Under the pieces are notes generated by a model. That model did no database searches and had not been told where the DNA came from. It saw only the letters and a list, made by a program, of their open reading frames with translations. This document shows, one piece after another, positions 25,590 to 34,452 of a stretch of DNA of 64,000 nt. The position numbers and the translations under genes were made by a program. The DNA comes from Desulfobaculum bizertense DSM 18034. Its GTDB lineage: Bacteria > Desulfobacterota > Desulfovibrionia > Desulfovibrionales > Desulfovibrionaceae. The first letter of the stretch is position 1, and each line of letters starts with the position of its first letter. The stretch spans positions 219,589 to 283,588 of the forward strand of contig NZ_FUYA01000005.1 in assembly GCF_900167065.1 (NCBI RefSeq), read 5' to 3'.

Positions 25590-26579
25590 TTACCTAATAA
25601 TGCTCACACTCTCAGGAGAGACCTGTTCCAAGGGGTGATAATCGATATAATCGAGAAAGTTTCTCGGTTCTTTGTACGGGACAAGCTCATTTTCAATGGC
25701 CCAGCGATCAACACCCTCAAAGCTCAGCAACAGGCTTTGCTCCAGCGAGAGATTAAATTCAGCTTCGTTCTCAACAAAATTCAGCACCAGATCATAGGAA
25801 CGGTTTTTCATTTCTGCGATGATCTTTGCTGCTTCTTTTTTGTGGTCCACAGTCCACGCATCAGCCTTTTTGATTGCTCGCAACATTCCCTGCATCTTCT
25901 CAGGATTTTTAGCAATAAAATCCCGAGGAGCAATCAACTGCACAATTTTCCTGTTGATGTTGGAATTGCGAAGAACAAGGGCGTCTGAGCCAAGCTTTTT
26001 AAGCGCATCGGCAACAGGCTTTCCGTGCTGGCAGAACGCATCAATCTTGCCAGAAACGATAGCGGTCGGCAGCTGCTTTTTCTTCAAAAAAACGACTTCA
26101 ACATCGCTCATTGGAATACCACAGTGCTGCAGGTATTTGTAGAGGTAATAATGCGAAGAGGTTCCATGAACGATACCAATTCGCTTTCCTCGCAAATCAC
26201 TTGAGTCCAAAATCCCTGCAGACTTTTTAGCAACGATTTTGGTCTGACTGTCGGAGTACGCAAGCACACCAACAAGCGCATGCTTTTCAAAATCAATATT
26301 GCTCAGGATAGCGCCAACCCGGTTTGAGGTACCAAAGTCAGTCGCACCTTTCAGATACTCCTGTGCGGCAACGAATCCATTACGATAGGATTTTATCTGA
26401 ATATCAAGCCCTTCTTCGGCGAAATATCCATTTCTGATTGCCACACAAACAGAGCCAACCATTCCGCCGGAACCAGCGGAAATTGTAAGGGGTTCAAGCT
26501 GTTTCTGAGCCATAGCAGGAGTCGAAACAAGCACAGAAAGCATCAAAAATGCAGAAAATAACCAGTAGACTTTTTTCAT
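25590..26579 (-). CDS. Periplasmic binding protein (NMT1/SsuA-like), probably sensory
   Basis: 329 residues from the ATG at 26579 (GAGGGAAAAA upstream). Signal peptide MKKVYWLFSAFLMLSVLVST...AMA. The mature part has the SsuA/THI5/NMT1 fold pattern: LTISAGSGGMVGSVCVAIRNG, AEEGLDIQIKSYRNG, GVLAYSDSQTKIVAKK, LRGKRIGIVHGTSSHYYLY. Relatives bind sulfonates, nitrate, pyrimidines or aromatic compounds. No permease or ATPase gene is nearby; the next gene is a sensor kinase, so this protein is more likely a ligand-presenting sensor subunit than a transporter part. Confidence 0.85.
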   Translation of the reverse strand: MKKVYWLFSAFLMLSVLVSTPAMAQKQLEPLTISAGSGGMVGSVCVAIRNGYFAEEGLDIQIKSYRNGFVAAQEYLKGATDFGTSNRVGAILSNIDFEKHALVGVLAYSDSQTKIVAKKSAGILDSSDLRGKRIGIVHGTSSHYYLYKYLQHCGIPMSDVEVVFLKKKQLPTAIVSGKIDAFCQHGKPVADALKKLGSDALVLRNSNINRKIVQLIAPRDFIAKNPEKMQGMLRAIKKADAWTVDHKKEAAKIIAEMKNRSYDLVLNFVENEAEFNLSLEQSLLLSFEGVDRWAIENELVPYKEPRNFLDYIDYHPLEQVSPESVSIIR

Positions 26580-26854
26580 TTTTCCCTCTCTCAATAGACT
26601 ATCCATTCCATAGGATTCGTTTTGCGAATACACAAAAAACACCCTTATTTCAACACGTTCCTCATCCAAATTATTGATTGTCCGTTAAAAGCGCTCCACT
26701 ACTCAAAAAACATTCCCTACAAAGGGCAGCATCACCCTACCCCCCTCACCTCATACCCCTACTAGCAAAAGCAGGGTTGTCGGTATTTACTTCCACTCGT
26801 CCTGCTCGTATTTTTCTTCAAGCCGTAAATAACTTTACTAATTTGGGGGGAAAT

Positions 26855-27091
26855 ATGAGCTTTGGGGATATCATAACCGCTTGGGTTATGGAACAGGTTA
26901 AGTTAGGTAAGCTTTCAGACACGCACGCGACCCAGGAGGAGCTGGACAAAAAACTCCGTGGTGCCGTAGACGCCATCTGCGACGCAATCCGCACGACAGG
27001 AGATGAAACTCCACTGCGACTTCTTGCTGCGCACCTTGGGTACAGTCTTGAACCATTTACTCAATCTTCACAAGGATTCAACAAGGAGTAA
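26855..27091 (+). CDS. Small helical protein co-encoded with a LuxR-type regulator
   Basis: 78 residues, MSFGDIITAWVMEQVKLGK..., from the ATG at 26855 behind GGGGGG. The region ahead in the same frame (26678 on) lacks a start signal. Mostly helical, no membrane segment, no cysteines; unrecognised. It ends 5 bp before the regulator start, so it is in the same operon and perhaps part of the signalling unit. Confidence 0.65.
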   Translation: MSFGDIITAWVMEQVKLGKLSDTHATQEELDKKLRGAVDAICDAIRTTGDETPLRLLAAHLGYSLEPFTQSSQGFNKE

Positions 27092-27096
27092 GCGTT

Positions 27097-27759
27097 TTGG
27101 AAAGCGGAACACAGGCGACCACAATATTTATTGCCGAAGACCACACCCTTTTACGTGAAGGGCTGAAGGCACTCATTGGGGGCCATACCAACTGGAAAAT
27201 AGTTGGAGAGGCATCCGATGGCATAGAGACACTCGAACGCCTCCGCGGACTCAACGTTGACCTCCTCCTTATTGACCTTTCTATGCCACGTTTAAGCGGG
27301 GTCCGGGTCATAGAAGAAGTGAAACGGGCCTATCCACAGACACATGTTCTTGTACTGACTGGGCATAGTGATGAAGAATTTGTTTATGCGGCATTGCGTG
27401 CCGGAGCAGATGGCTACGTTGTCAAAGATTCGACAAACGAGGACCTTGCAACGGCCGTCAAAAGCGTTACCGAGGGGAAAGGCTACCTGAGTCCAAGTAT
27501 TTCACTAGACGTGATACGAGGGTACCTGGACAACAAATCAGGGGAAAGCCAGCATAACCTTTTAAGTGCACTGACACGGCGCGAAAAGGAAGTTCTCCAG
27601 CTTGTTGTTGAAGGACACAGTAACCCGGAAATTGCTGATATTCTGTACATCAGCATAAAAACTGTGGAAAAACACAAGACGAACATCATGCGCAAGCTGA
27701 ACGTGACGAACCAAAACGAACTCCGAAAGCTTGCACGCTCTACGCCGTTCCAATTCTAA
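27097..27759 (+). CDS. NarL/LuxR-family response regulator
   Basis: 220 residues from a TTG start at 27097 with AAGGAG 8 bp upstream. Receiver domain: acidic pair AEDH, phospho-acceptor Asp60 in LLLIDLSMPRLSG, Thr in VLTGHSDEE and Lys in YVVKDS. The GerE helix-turn-helix is at 150-215 (LTRREKEVLQLVVEGHSNPEI; SIKTVEKHKTNIMRKLNV). It is the expected partner of the HisKA_3 kinase at 24144. Targets unknown. Confidence 0.93.
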   Translation: MESGTQATTIFIAEDHTLLREGLKALIGGHTNWKIVGEASDGIETLERLRGLNVDLLLIDLSMPRLSGVRVIEEVKRAYPQTHVLVLTGHSDEEFVYAALRAGADGYVVKDSTNEDLATAVKSVTEGKGYLSPSISLDVIRGYLDNKSGESQHNLLSALTRREKEVLQLVVEGHSNPEIADILYISIKTVEKHKTNIMRKLNVTNQNELRKLARSTPFQF

Positions 27760-27774
27760 GCTTCTTTTCAGACT

Positions 27775-27813
27775 AAAAAAATCCCCCACGCATTCCGCCT
27801 GGGGGATTTTTTT
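27775..27813 (+). terminator. Terminator of the response-regulator operon
   Basis: AAAAATCCCCC/GGGGGATTTTT stem with seven T. Confidence 0.9.
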
Positions 27814-28067
27814 GTGCTGACATCGAAATGACACCGCAATCGACGCAGTATCTAACGATCGAAGACGTAAATGACGTTCCTCTTTGAGGGTCGCGCCTGC
27901 ATTCGCAGTCGCGTCATGATCAAAGGCCGCCAGGACAGAGCGCTCGTGCAGAAATTGCAAAGCGTCGCTCAAAAATGGGGGACAATAGGGGGACAAAATG
28001 AGGCGTTGGGCAAAAAGAAAGGGTCTACGGCAATCCGATAGATCGTCGTAAACCCTTGGAATTCTTG

Positions 28068-28154
28068 TGGTAGCCGGGAAGGGACTCGAACCCTTACTCC
28101 ATCGCTGGAACCGGATTTTGAGTCCGGCGCGTCTACCAATTTCGCCACCCGGCC
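28068..28154 (-). tRNA. tRNA-Leu (anticodon CAA)
   Basis: 87 nt with an encoded CCA end. The anticodon arm is CCGGA-CTCAAAA-TCCGG, giving CAA. The D arm has AAATTGGTAGAC, the variable arm is long as in class II tRNAs, and the T loop is GGTTCGAGTCC. The acceptor stem begins GGCCGGG. The 250 bp downstream of it (27814-28067) hold no clear gene; a possible relic is described in the findings. Confidence 0.95.
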
Positions 28155-28170
28155 ATATTGGCACCATGTG

Positions 28171-28199
28171 TATATATACAATTCACATGGTTGAATCAA
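28171..28199 (-). promoter_or_regulatory. Promoter of tRNA-Leu
   Basis: On the minus strand TTGATT is followed after 17 bp by TATATA, 17 bp ahead of the tRNA 5' end. Confidence 0.6.
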
Positions 28200-28414
28200 G
28201 AAATCTATGCTGAGAAGCTGTGTCCTCAACAGGTCTAGGCTTCTATCCTAGGCAGGAGCATCCGGTCAAGAACAGATTTCAATTTTTTCATTTTTTTCAA
28301 GGTACCGTCCATCTTTTCTCCGTCCAGCCTCGCTTTCCGACCTTTTTTCCTTTCCTTCCCGATTCTGTAGCCTTCTTTCTTGTGATAGCTCCCAAAATCT
28401 TCTAAAAAATCTGG

Positions 28415-29101
28415 ATGCAACACATCCCGATTGGTTCACTCGTCAATGTTGTCGCGATCATCATTGGTGGTTTTGTGGGAATGGCCTTCCGTTCCCGCAT
28501 GCCAGAAGGCATTCGCACTATTGTTTTTCAGGGACTGGGGCTGAGCACGCTCGCCCTTGGCGTCAGTATGTCACTCAAAATGCAAAACATACTGATTATT
28601 ATCTTTAGCATTGTTCTCGGGGGAATTATTGGAGAACTCTGCAATCTCGACAAACGTCTTGAACAAGGCGCAATCTATCTCAAGAAAAAGATCAAAAGCA
28701 AAAACGAGCTGTTTGTCGACGGCTGCATGACCGCTACCCTGCTCTACTGCATTGGGTCTATGGCCATCATTGGCGCCTTTGACGAAGGTCTGCGTGGTGA
28801 CCCCACTATCCTGCTCACCAAAAGCATGATGGACGGTTTTGCTGCAATCGCCCTCGGCGCTAGCTATGGCGTCGGCGTTGTTTTCAGCGCTCTTCCTGTT
28901 TTTATCTACCAGTATGGACTGACGCTTTTTGCCATTGTTCTCCAGCCTTACTTTACGCAGGAGATCATTACACAGCTCACCGCAACAGGTGGCATTCTCA
29001 TCATTGGCATCAGCATCAACATTCTCGACCTCAAGCAGATCAAACTCTCTAACATGATTCCTTCTCTAATCATCGTCGTCATTCTCAGCGTTCTTTTTTA
29101 G
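28415..29101 (+). CDS. DUF554-family integral membrane protein
   Basis: 228 residues with six to seven hydrophobic segments: IGSLVNVVAIIIGGFVGMAF, LGLSTLALGVSMSL, ILIIIFSIVLGGIIGE, and so on to MIPSLIIVVILSVLF. The pattern GLRGDPTILLTKSMMDGFAAIALG is typical of DUF554. These are suspected transporters without assigned substrate. Monocistronic; the ribosome binding site is weak. Confidence 0.85.
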   Translation: MQHIPIGSLVNVVAIIIGGFVGMAFRSRMPEGIRTIVFQGLGLSTLALGVSMSLKMQNILIIIFSIVLGGIIGELCNLDKRLEQGAIYLKKKIKSKNELFVDGCMTATLLYCIGSMAIIGAFDEGLRGDPTILLTKSMMDGFAAIALGASYGVGVVFSALPVFIYQYGLTLFAIVLQPYFTQEIITQLTATGGILIIGISINILDLKQIKLSNMIPSLIIVVILSVLF

Positions 29102-29119
29102 TCGACATCCCGACACAAC

Positions 29120-29152
29120 AAAAAAGCCCGGAGCTGTTCCTCCGGGCTTTTC
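29120..29152 (+). terminator. Bidirectional terminator between DUF554 gene and dctM
   Basis: AAAGCCCGGAG/CTCCGGGCTTT stem with A-run before and T-rich run after. Confidence 0.9.
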
Positions 29153-29172
29153 TTTTTTTCTGGCTTCTCACG

Positions 29173-30501
29173 CTACATCATGTGCTCTGGCAGGTAAAAA
29201 ATAATCTCTGGGAATATCGTTACCAAAACCACCATCAGCACCATTATGCAGAAGAACGGGAACGTTGCTTTCAAAATAGTTTTCACGTCCTCTTTTGCAA
29301 TGTGCTGGATAACAAAAATTGAGAACCCAACGGGTGGCGTGATCTGCGAAAGCTCAACCATGAACACCACGAACACACCAAACCACAGCGGCTCAAATCC
29401 CGCCTGCTGCACAATGGGCAGAACAATCGGCAAGGTCATGACCACAATGGAAATACCATCAAGGATCATTCCAAGGAACAGGTACATGATGCCCAGCACT
29501 AAAATCAGCAGGTACGGCGACAGGTGCAGCGAGGCAATATATGCACTCAGAGCGCGGGCAATACCTATGAAGCCAACGACCTGAGACAAAAACGCCGCAC
29601 CAGCAATAATAAAACAAATCATGCCCGTGGTTTTGACTGCGGACAAGAACGCTTCTTTCAGGTTGCCTAGCGTGAGGTTCTTATACATGGCAGCAAGGCC
29701 AAGAGAACCAACGACACCGATGGCTGCGGCCTCAGTCGGAGTGGTGATCCCTGCGTAGATGCCTCCAAGCACGAGGACAATCAACGCAAAAACAGGCAGC
29801 AGATCTTTCAGTGCGATCAGCCGGTCCTCCCATGTGTATTCCTCTTCCACCTGCGGCAGCGAACCGGGGCGTAAAGCTGAATATCCCATGATGTACACGG
29901 AATAAAATATCGCAAGCAAAATTCCCGGGACAACACCTGCGACAAAAAGCTTGCCGATAGATGTATCTGACAACACACCGTAAATAATCATAATAAGAGA
30001 CGGCGGAATCAAAAAACCCAAGGTCCCCGCACCAGCCAGACTGCCAATAGCCAGACCTTTGTCATAGCCACGGCGCGTCAGCTCATCCAGTGTAATTTTG
30101 CCTACGGTCGCTGTTGTCGCTGCACTTGAACCTGAGACCGCTGCAAAAAGCGAGCAGGCAACGACATTGATGTGAAAAAGTCGGCCGGGAACTTTGGAAA
30201 GCCACGGCACCAGACCATTGAGAAGACGGGTTGAAATTGCTGTTCGATACAGGATTTCCCCCATCAGAATAAAGAGGGGAAGCGCAGTGAGCGCCCAAGA
30301 ATCCAGCGAGTTCCACATTGAGTTTGCAAGCAGGTCGCCAATCTTGTCCCAAATGGAAAGCGTTGGCGGCAACATGACATCATACAGGAGCATACCTGAA
30401 ATGCCTGTTGCAAAGAGTGAAAAACCAATCCACTTACTCGAAAGCAGAAAGAGCATCATCACGCCAACAAGGACGACCGCAAGGAATAATGGATCGGAAA
30501 T
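29173..30501 (-). CDS. dctM: TRAP transporter large permease DctM
   Basis: About 442 residues and some 12 membrane segments, with DctM signatures LPLFILMGEIL, CSLFAAVSGSSAATTATVG, GAGTLGFLIPPSLIMIIYG and VELSQITPPVGFSIFVIQ. It moves the substrate with Na+ or H+. I placed the start at an ATT codon (30501) with AGGAGGG 10 bp upstream, giving an N terminus SDPLFLAVVLVGVMMLFLL that completes the first membrane helix. The first conventional start, GTG at 30462, has no ribosome binding site and would lose 13 residues of this helix. dctQ ends at the same place. Confidence 0.9.
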   Translation of the reverse strand: MSDPLFLAVVLVGVMMLFLLSSKWIGFSLFATGISGMLLYDVMLPPTLSIWDKIGDLLANSMWNSLDSWALTALPLFILMGEILYRTAISTRLLNGLVPWLSKVPGRLFHINVVACSLFAAVSGSSAATTATVGKITLDELTRRGYDKGLAIGSLAGAGTLGFLIPPSLIMIIYGVLSDTSIGKLFVAGVVPGILLAIFYSVYIMGYSALRPGSLPQVEEEYTWEDRLIALKDLLPVFALIVLVLGGIYAGITTPTEAAAIGVVGSLGLAAMYKNLTLGNLKEAFLSAVKTTGMICFIIAGAAFLSQVVGFIGIARALSAYIASLHLSPYLLILVLGIMYLFLGMILDGISIVVMTLPIVLPIVQQAGFEPLWFGVFVVFMVELSQITPPVGFSIFVIQHIAKEDVKTILKATFPFFCIMVLMVVLVTIFPEIIFYLPEHMM

Positions 30502-30977
30502 TATTTTCGCACCCTCCTGACGATGAACGCCACTATCTGTAAGAAAAACAGGGCCAGACCAAGAGGGATAACCAGCTGCGGTTTCCAGAGCAGCGTCTCA
30601 GACACGGAGTCCGCCGCCATTTCCAGCTCATAGGATTCCATGACCATCTGTGCGGAGTACCAAAAGAGATAGCCCACAATGGCTGCCGAGCTGATGCCGA
30701 CAAGAATGTCTACAATTCGCCGTCCTTCGCGTCCAAGGGAAGAGTACACAAGCGTAATGCGAATGTGGGCATTTTCCCGGAAGGTATACGCAAAGCCAAA
30801 AATCACAACCGCAACCAAAAAGTAGCCGCTATACTCGCTGGCAATCAGGGTCGACGTTCCAAAAAACGTCCGCAAAACAATCTCTGCCATAATCAGCAGG
30901 ACAATCAGCCCCATGAAAATGGCAGAGAGAATTGCGCCGCCTGTGGAAGCAGATTCCAGCAGTCGAACAAATTTCAT
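30501..30977 (-). CDS. dctQ: TRAP transporter small permease DctQ
   Basis: 158 residues with four membrane segments (GGAILSAIFMGLIVLLIMAEIVL, YFLVAVVIFGFAYTFRE, DILVGISSAAIVGYLFW, LVIPLGLALFFLQIVAFIV) and the family pattern FRENAHIRITLVYSSL. It is the obligate partner of DctM. GGAGAAGG precedes the ATG; dctP is 16 bp upstream and dctM directly abuts. Confidence 0.93.
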   Translation of the reverse strand: MKFVRLLESASTGGAILSAIFMGLIVLLIMAEIVLRTFFGTSTLIASEYSGYFLVAVVIFGFAYTFRENAHIRITLVYSSLGREGRRIVDILVGISSAAIVGYLFWYSAQMVMESYELEMAADSVSETLLWKPQLVIPLGLALFFLQIVAFIVRRVRK

Positions 30978-30993
30978 TATACCTTCTCCAGAA

Positions 30994-31968
30994 CTACTTG
31001 CCGAACGCCTTCAGCGCGGCAAGGGAATCCTTTTTTGCTCCATCCTTAAACTCGGAAAGCATGCTGTCAGCAACGTCGTGCAGCTCTTTGTCGAGGGCGG
31101 GAGTCATTTCCGAAATGACCATGCCATTTTCTGCCAGAATCTTCAGATTCCGCTCTACTTCCTTCTCAGACTGTGCCCACTGCTCTGCCTCGACTTCTGC
31201 CGCAGCCTTGAGCACGGCGTCTTTCTGCGCCTTGTCCAGTGCATTCCAGTAATCAAGATTCATGGTCATCATGTTCAGCGGGTACGCATAGTTTGTCTTG
31301 GTGAAGTGCTTCATGACTTCCCAGAACTTACCGTCCACGCCAGAAACAGAAGAGGTCAGGACAGAGTCAATCAAGCCAGTGGACAATGCGGAATACACGT
31401 CACCCCACGGCAGAGACTGCGGAGAGCCACCAGCACGACGCAAAAACTCAGCACCATTCCTGTCATAGGTTCTGACTTTCAGCCCTTTGAGACTGGCAAC
31501 ATTTTCAAAAGGAGCGTTGGTATACATGCCACTTCGAGGCCAGGGCGCAGCATACAGCATTTTCTGATTCCAACGCTTGCAGGCCTTTTCATAATACGGC
31601 CGACAGGCAGTATAAAATGCTTTTGCCTCGTCATAGCTGTTCACGATCATCGGCAAGGTGGACAGCCCAAAAATCTCGTCACTGCCTGCAACAACGCCCA
31701 TCAAGATATCGGACATCGGAAGCGTGGCGTTTTTGACGGCTTTCAGCAGCTCTGGGCCTTTGAAGCCAAGACTTCCGCCGGGGTGCACATCAATCTGCAC
31801 AGTTCCAGAGGAATACTCGTTTACCTTTTTTGCAAAATTTTCTGCACCTTGCGTATGAAAATTATTTGAGCCGTAAATAGCGTTGCAATTCATCTTGAGC
31901 GTGCCTGCAAAGACCGATGCAGGCACAAGGCACAGACATACTATAAAAAGAATGACACGTTTCAGCAT
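30994..31968 (-). CDS. dctP: TRAP transporter solute-binding protein DctP
   Basis: 324 residues from the ATG at 31968 (AAGGAG 7 bp before). Signal peptide MLKRVILFIVCLCLV...AFA. Mature protein has DctP features: FHTQGAENFAKKVNEYSSG, the KVRTYDR segment with the carboxylate-binding Arg, and GDVYSALSTGLIDSVLTS. It probably binds an organic acid; divergence from hyuAB suggests a hydantoin-like, 5-oxoproline or N-carbamoyl acid substrate, which is inference. A 270-nt structured leader precedes it. Confidence 0.92.
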   Translation of the reverse strand: MLKRVILFIVCLCLVPASVFAGTLKMNCNAIYGSNNFHTQGAENFAKKVNEYSSGTVQIDVHPGGSLGFKGPELLKAVKNATLPMSDILMGVVAGSDEIFGLSTLPMIVNSYDEAKAFYTACRPYYEKACKRWNQKMLYAAPWPRSGMYTNAPFENVASLKGLKVRTYDRNGAEFLRRAGGSPQSLPWGDVYSALSTGLIDSVLTSSVSGVDGKFWEVMKHFTKTNYAYPLNMMTMNLDYWNALDKAQKDAVLKAAAEVEAEQWAQSEKEVERNLKILAENGMVISEMTPALDKELHDVADSMLSEFKDGAKKDSLAALKAFGK

Positions 31969-32239
31969 TATAGGCTCCTTTAATCGTGCGCAAAGTGATA
32001 CACGCGTGGGATGGAAGCTCTCCAAAGAGACGAAGAGAACTTCCATCCACAACCTGCGTTAAGAGAGGTGTTGCGAAGCTTTTCCACAAAGAGAAATGGA
32101 AAGCTCAAGTCTGGGAGGTGCCGGGTTCGGGTGGAGGACGATTCTTGGCACCCCACCCAGACTGTCAAAACGAGGAAGCAGGCAGCCAATGCTGCCAGGA
32201 GCAGGGGAACGAATGCTCCTGTTCTTCCTCAAGCTCGAT
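31969..32239 (-). ncRNA. Long structured 5' leader of the dctPQM mRNA (candidate regulatory RNA)
   Basis: Reading the minus strand from the predicted start near 32239, four paired domains follow each other. (1) A three-way junction closed by GAGGAAG/CUUCCUC (32224-32230 with 32172-32178), with arms CAGGAGC/GCUCCUG and GCAGC/GCUGC; the outer GUCAAAA/UUUUGAC adds further pairing. (2) GTCTGGG...GGTGCC with GGCACC-TCCCAGAC (32109-32122 with 32147-32162). (3) AGCTTTCCA/TGGAAAAGCT (32077-32105). (4) GGATGGAAG/CTTCCATCC (32009-32048). No ORF is present. I know no riboswitch class with this layout. It could sense the transporter substrate or stabilise the mRNA. Confidence 0.55.
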
Positions 32240-32245
32240 TTTGAC

Positions 32246-32273
32246 ATTATTGTTTTTTTACAAAAGACGTCAA
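32246..32273 (-). promoter_or_regulatory. Sigma70-type promoter of the dctPQM operon
   Basis: On the minus strand TTGACG (32273-32268), 16 bp, then AATAAT (32251-32246). The start would be near 32239, giving a leader of about 270 nt. The divergent hyuA side has TTGACA at about 32288 without a clear -10. Confidence 0.6.
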
Positions 32274-32438
32274 CAGAAAAGTTTAATTTGACAAAGATTG
32301 ATAAACAGACGCATATTCACCTTTCCAGTAAACATATTTGCAAAGAAAAACCTCTTAACCCCACAACCACGGGCAATAATCGACGCCTACAACGGGCCGT
32401 ATACAAATTTGCCAAAGTTGGAAAAAGGGAGAACCGAA

Positions 32439-34424
32439 ATGCTTATCCTTGGAGTGGATACCGGTGGAACCTTCACCGACTTTATCTATAGGGAAAATGG
32501 AAGCTGGGGCATCCACAAGCGCCTCTCCACCCCAGAGAATCCCTCAAAAGCCGTTATCGAAGGCATCCGCCATATCTGCGGAGGAACAATTCCTCAGGGA
32601 CTTCAGATTGTTCACGGCTCAACCGTGGCAACCAACGCCATCCTTGAACGAAAAGGCGTTCCCACTGCCCTCGTCACCAACGACGGCTTCACAGACGTCA
32701 TCGAAATCGGCCGCCAGAATCGCGCCGAACTGTACAATCTGAGCTATCGCCGCCAGCCGCACATCGTGCCATCAGAACTCCGCTTCGGCGTCGGCGGTCG
32801 CTTCGATCAGGATGGAACAGAGGTCGAACCATTCGACACCACGAAGGCCCGCGAAATTGCCAAGGCCATCAAAGACTCCGGCGCTGAGTCCGTTGCAGTC
32901 TGCTTCCTTTTTTCATTCCTGAACGCCTCGCACGAAGACGCCATGCGCGAGCTGCTTGGCGAACTCAAGATTCCTGTTTCCGTTTCGCACGAAATTCTCT
33001 CTGAATTCAGAGAATTCGAGCGAACCTCCACCACCGTGGTCAACGCCTATGTCTCCCCCAAAATGACGGCGTACCTGACTGACCTGAAAAACGCAGTCGA
33101 AGGCAGCACCCTTCGCATCATGCAGTCCAATGGTGGCTCCATCAGCGTCAACACCGCTATGCAGGAATCTGTACGAACCATTCTTTCTGGCCCGGCTGGC
33201 GGGGCTGTCGGCGCCCTCGAAATCGGCAAACAGGCTGGTTTCGACAAGCTCATTACCTTTGACATGGGCGGCACATCCTCAGACGTTGCCCTACTCAACG
33301 GTGAACTGCCTCTCACAATGGAATCCAGCATTTCCGGCTACCCCGTCAAAGTTCCCATGATCGACATTCACACGGTCGGAGCGGGCGGCGGCTCCATTGC
33401 AGCACTCGACGAAGGCGGTTCCCTCAGCGTTGGCCCCGAAAGCGCAGGAGCAGACCCCGGCCCAATTTGCTACGGCAAAGGTGAGCGCATCACAGTGACC
33501 GACGCCAATCTTTATCTTGGCCGCCTCGTTGCTGAACGTTTTCTTGGTGGTGACATGACGCTCAGAACGGACGTTCTGAACGCAAAGATGAAAGAAATGG
33601 CCGAGCAAGCTGGGCTTTCTCCTGTCGAGCTGGCCGAAGGCATTCTGGACATTGCCAACACAAACATGGAACGCGCCATTCGTGTCATTTCCGTTGAGCG
33701 CGGCTTTGACCCCCGCGAGTTCACCATGTTCTCTTTTGGCGGTGCTGGCGGCATGCATTGCGTCAGCCTCGCTCGACTCCTCAACATGCCCCGCGTCTTC
33801 ATCCCGGTGAACCCCGGCATTCTCTCTGCCGTTGGCATGCTTATGGCCGATGTCATCAAGGACTACAGCCGCACAGTCATGCTCGATCAGCATACCACTG
33901 ACGCCGCAGCCCTCTATGAACTCTTTGCCCCGCTGGAAGCCCAGGGCGAAAATGACCTCAAAGCTGAAGGATTTGAAAGCAAAGCCATCCGTTTTGAACG
34001 CTTTCTCGACATGCGCTATCAGGGACAGTCTTTCGAGATTATGGTGCCCTTTGATGACGATTTCATTGAAAACTTTGAGCAGCTTCATGAACGCAGCTAC
34101 GGCTATCGCAACCCCGGCCGTACCGTGGAAATCGTCAACATTCGACTGCGCGCTCGCGGAGCAGCAGAAAAGCCGACCAGCACCAAGCAGGAAACAGGCT
34201 CTGCGACGCCCGCACCAGAAGCGATTTCTAGCACACAGCCGAGTGTTTTTGACGGCACCACCTACGACACGCCAATCGTGGAACGCGAAAAACTTCTGCC
34301 CGGCAACAAAATCCCCGGCCCGGCAATTGTCGTCGAATACAGCTCGACCATTGTGATTCCGCCCTATGCGAACGTCACTGTGGACGCCTTTGGCAACCTG
34401 CTCATCGAGCTGGACAACGCCTAG
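32439..34424 (+). CDS. hyuA: Hydantoinase/oxoprolinase A subunit (HyuA)
   Basis: 661 residues from the ATG at 32439 (AAAGGGAG upstream); 47 codons in front in the same frame have no start signal. N-terminal ATP-binding motif GVDTGGTFTDFIY, then GSTVATNAILERKG, ISGYPVKVPMIDIHTVGAGG and SFGGAGGMHCVSLA, all hallmarks of HyuA. The family includes ATP-dependent N-methylhydantoinases, 5-oxoprolinases and acetone/acetophenone carboxylases, and sequence alone does not decide among them. Pairs with hyuB 28 bp downstream; a TRAP transporter diverges. Confidence 0.93.
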   Translation: MLILGVDTGGTFTDFIYRENGSWGIHKRLSTPENPSKAVIEGIRHICGGTIPQGLQIVHGSTVATNAILERKGVPTALVTNDGFTDVIEIGRQNRAELYNLSYRRQPHIVPSELRFGVGGRFDQDGTEVEPFDTTKAREIAKAIKDSGAESVAVCFLFSFLNASHEDAMRELLGELKIPVSVSHEILSEFREFERTSTTVVNAYVSPKMTAYLTDLKNAVEGSTLRIMQSNGGSISVNTAMQESVRTILSGPAGGAVGALEIGKQAGFDKLITFDMGGTSSDVALLNGELPLTMESSISGYPVKVPMIDIHTVGAGGGSIAALDEGGSLSVGPESAGADPGPICYGKGERITVTDANLYLGRLVAERFLGGDMTLRTDVLNAKMKEMAEQAGLSPVELAEGILDIANTNMERAIRVISVERGFDPREFTMFSFGGAGGMHCVSLARLLNMPRVFIPVNPGILSAVGMLMADVIKDYSRTVMLDQHTTDAAALYELFAPLEAQGENDLKAEGFESKAIRFERFLDMRYQGQSFEIMVPFDDDFIENFEQLHERSYGYRNPGRTVEIVNIRLRARGAAEKPTSTKQETGSATPAPEAISSTQPSVFDGTTYDTPIVEREKLLPGNKIPGPAIVVEYSSTIVIPPYANVTVDAFGNLLIELDNA

Positions 34425-34452
34425 TCATATTTCATTTCCAGAGGAAAGCATC

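Noticed and set aside
28235..28423. Minus-strand 62-codon ORF upstream of the DUF554 gene
   Set aside because: Lysine-rich low-complexity translation of A/T-rich DNA, no start signal.
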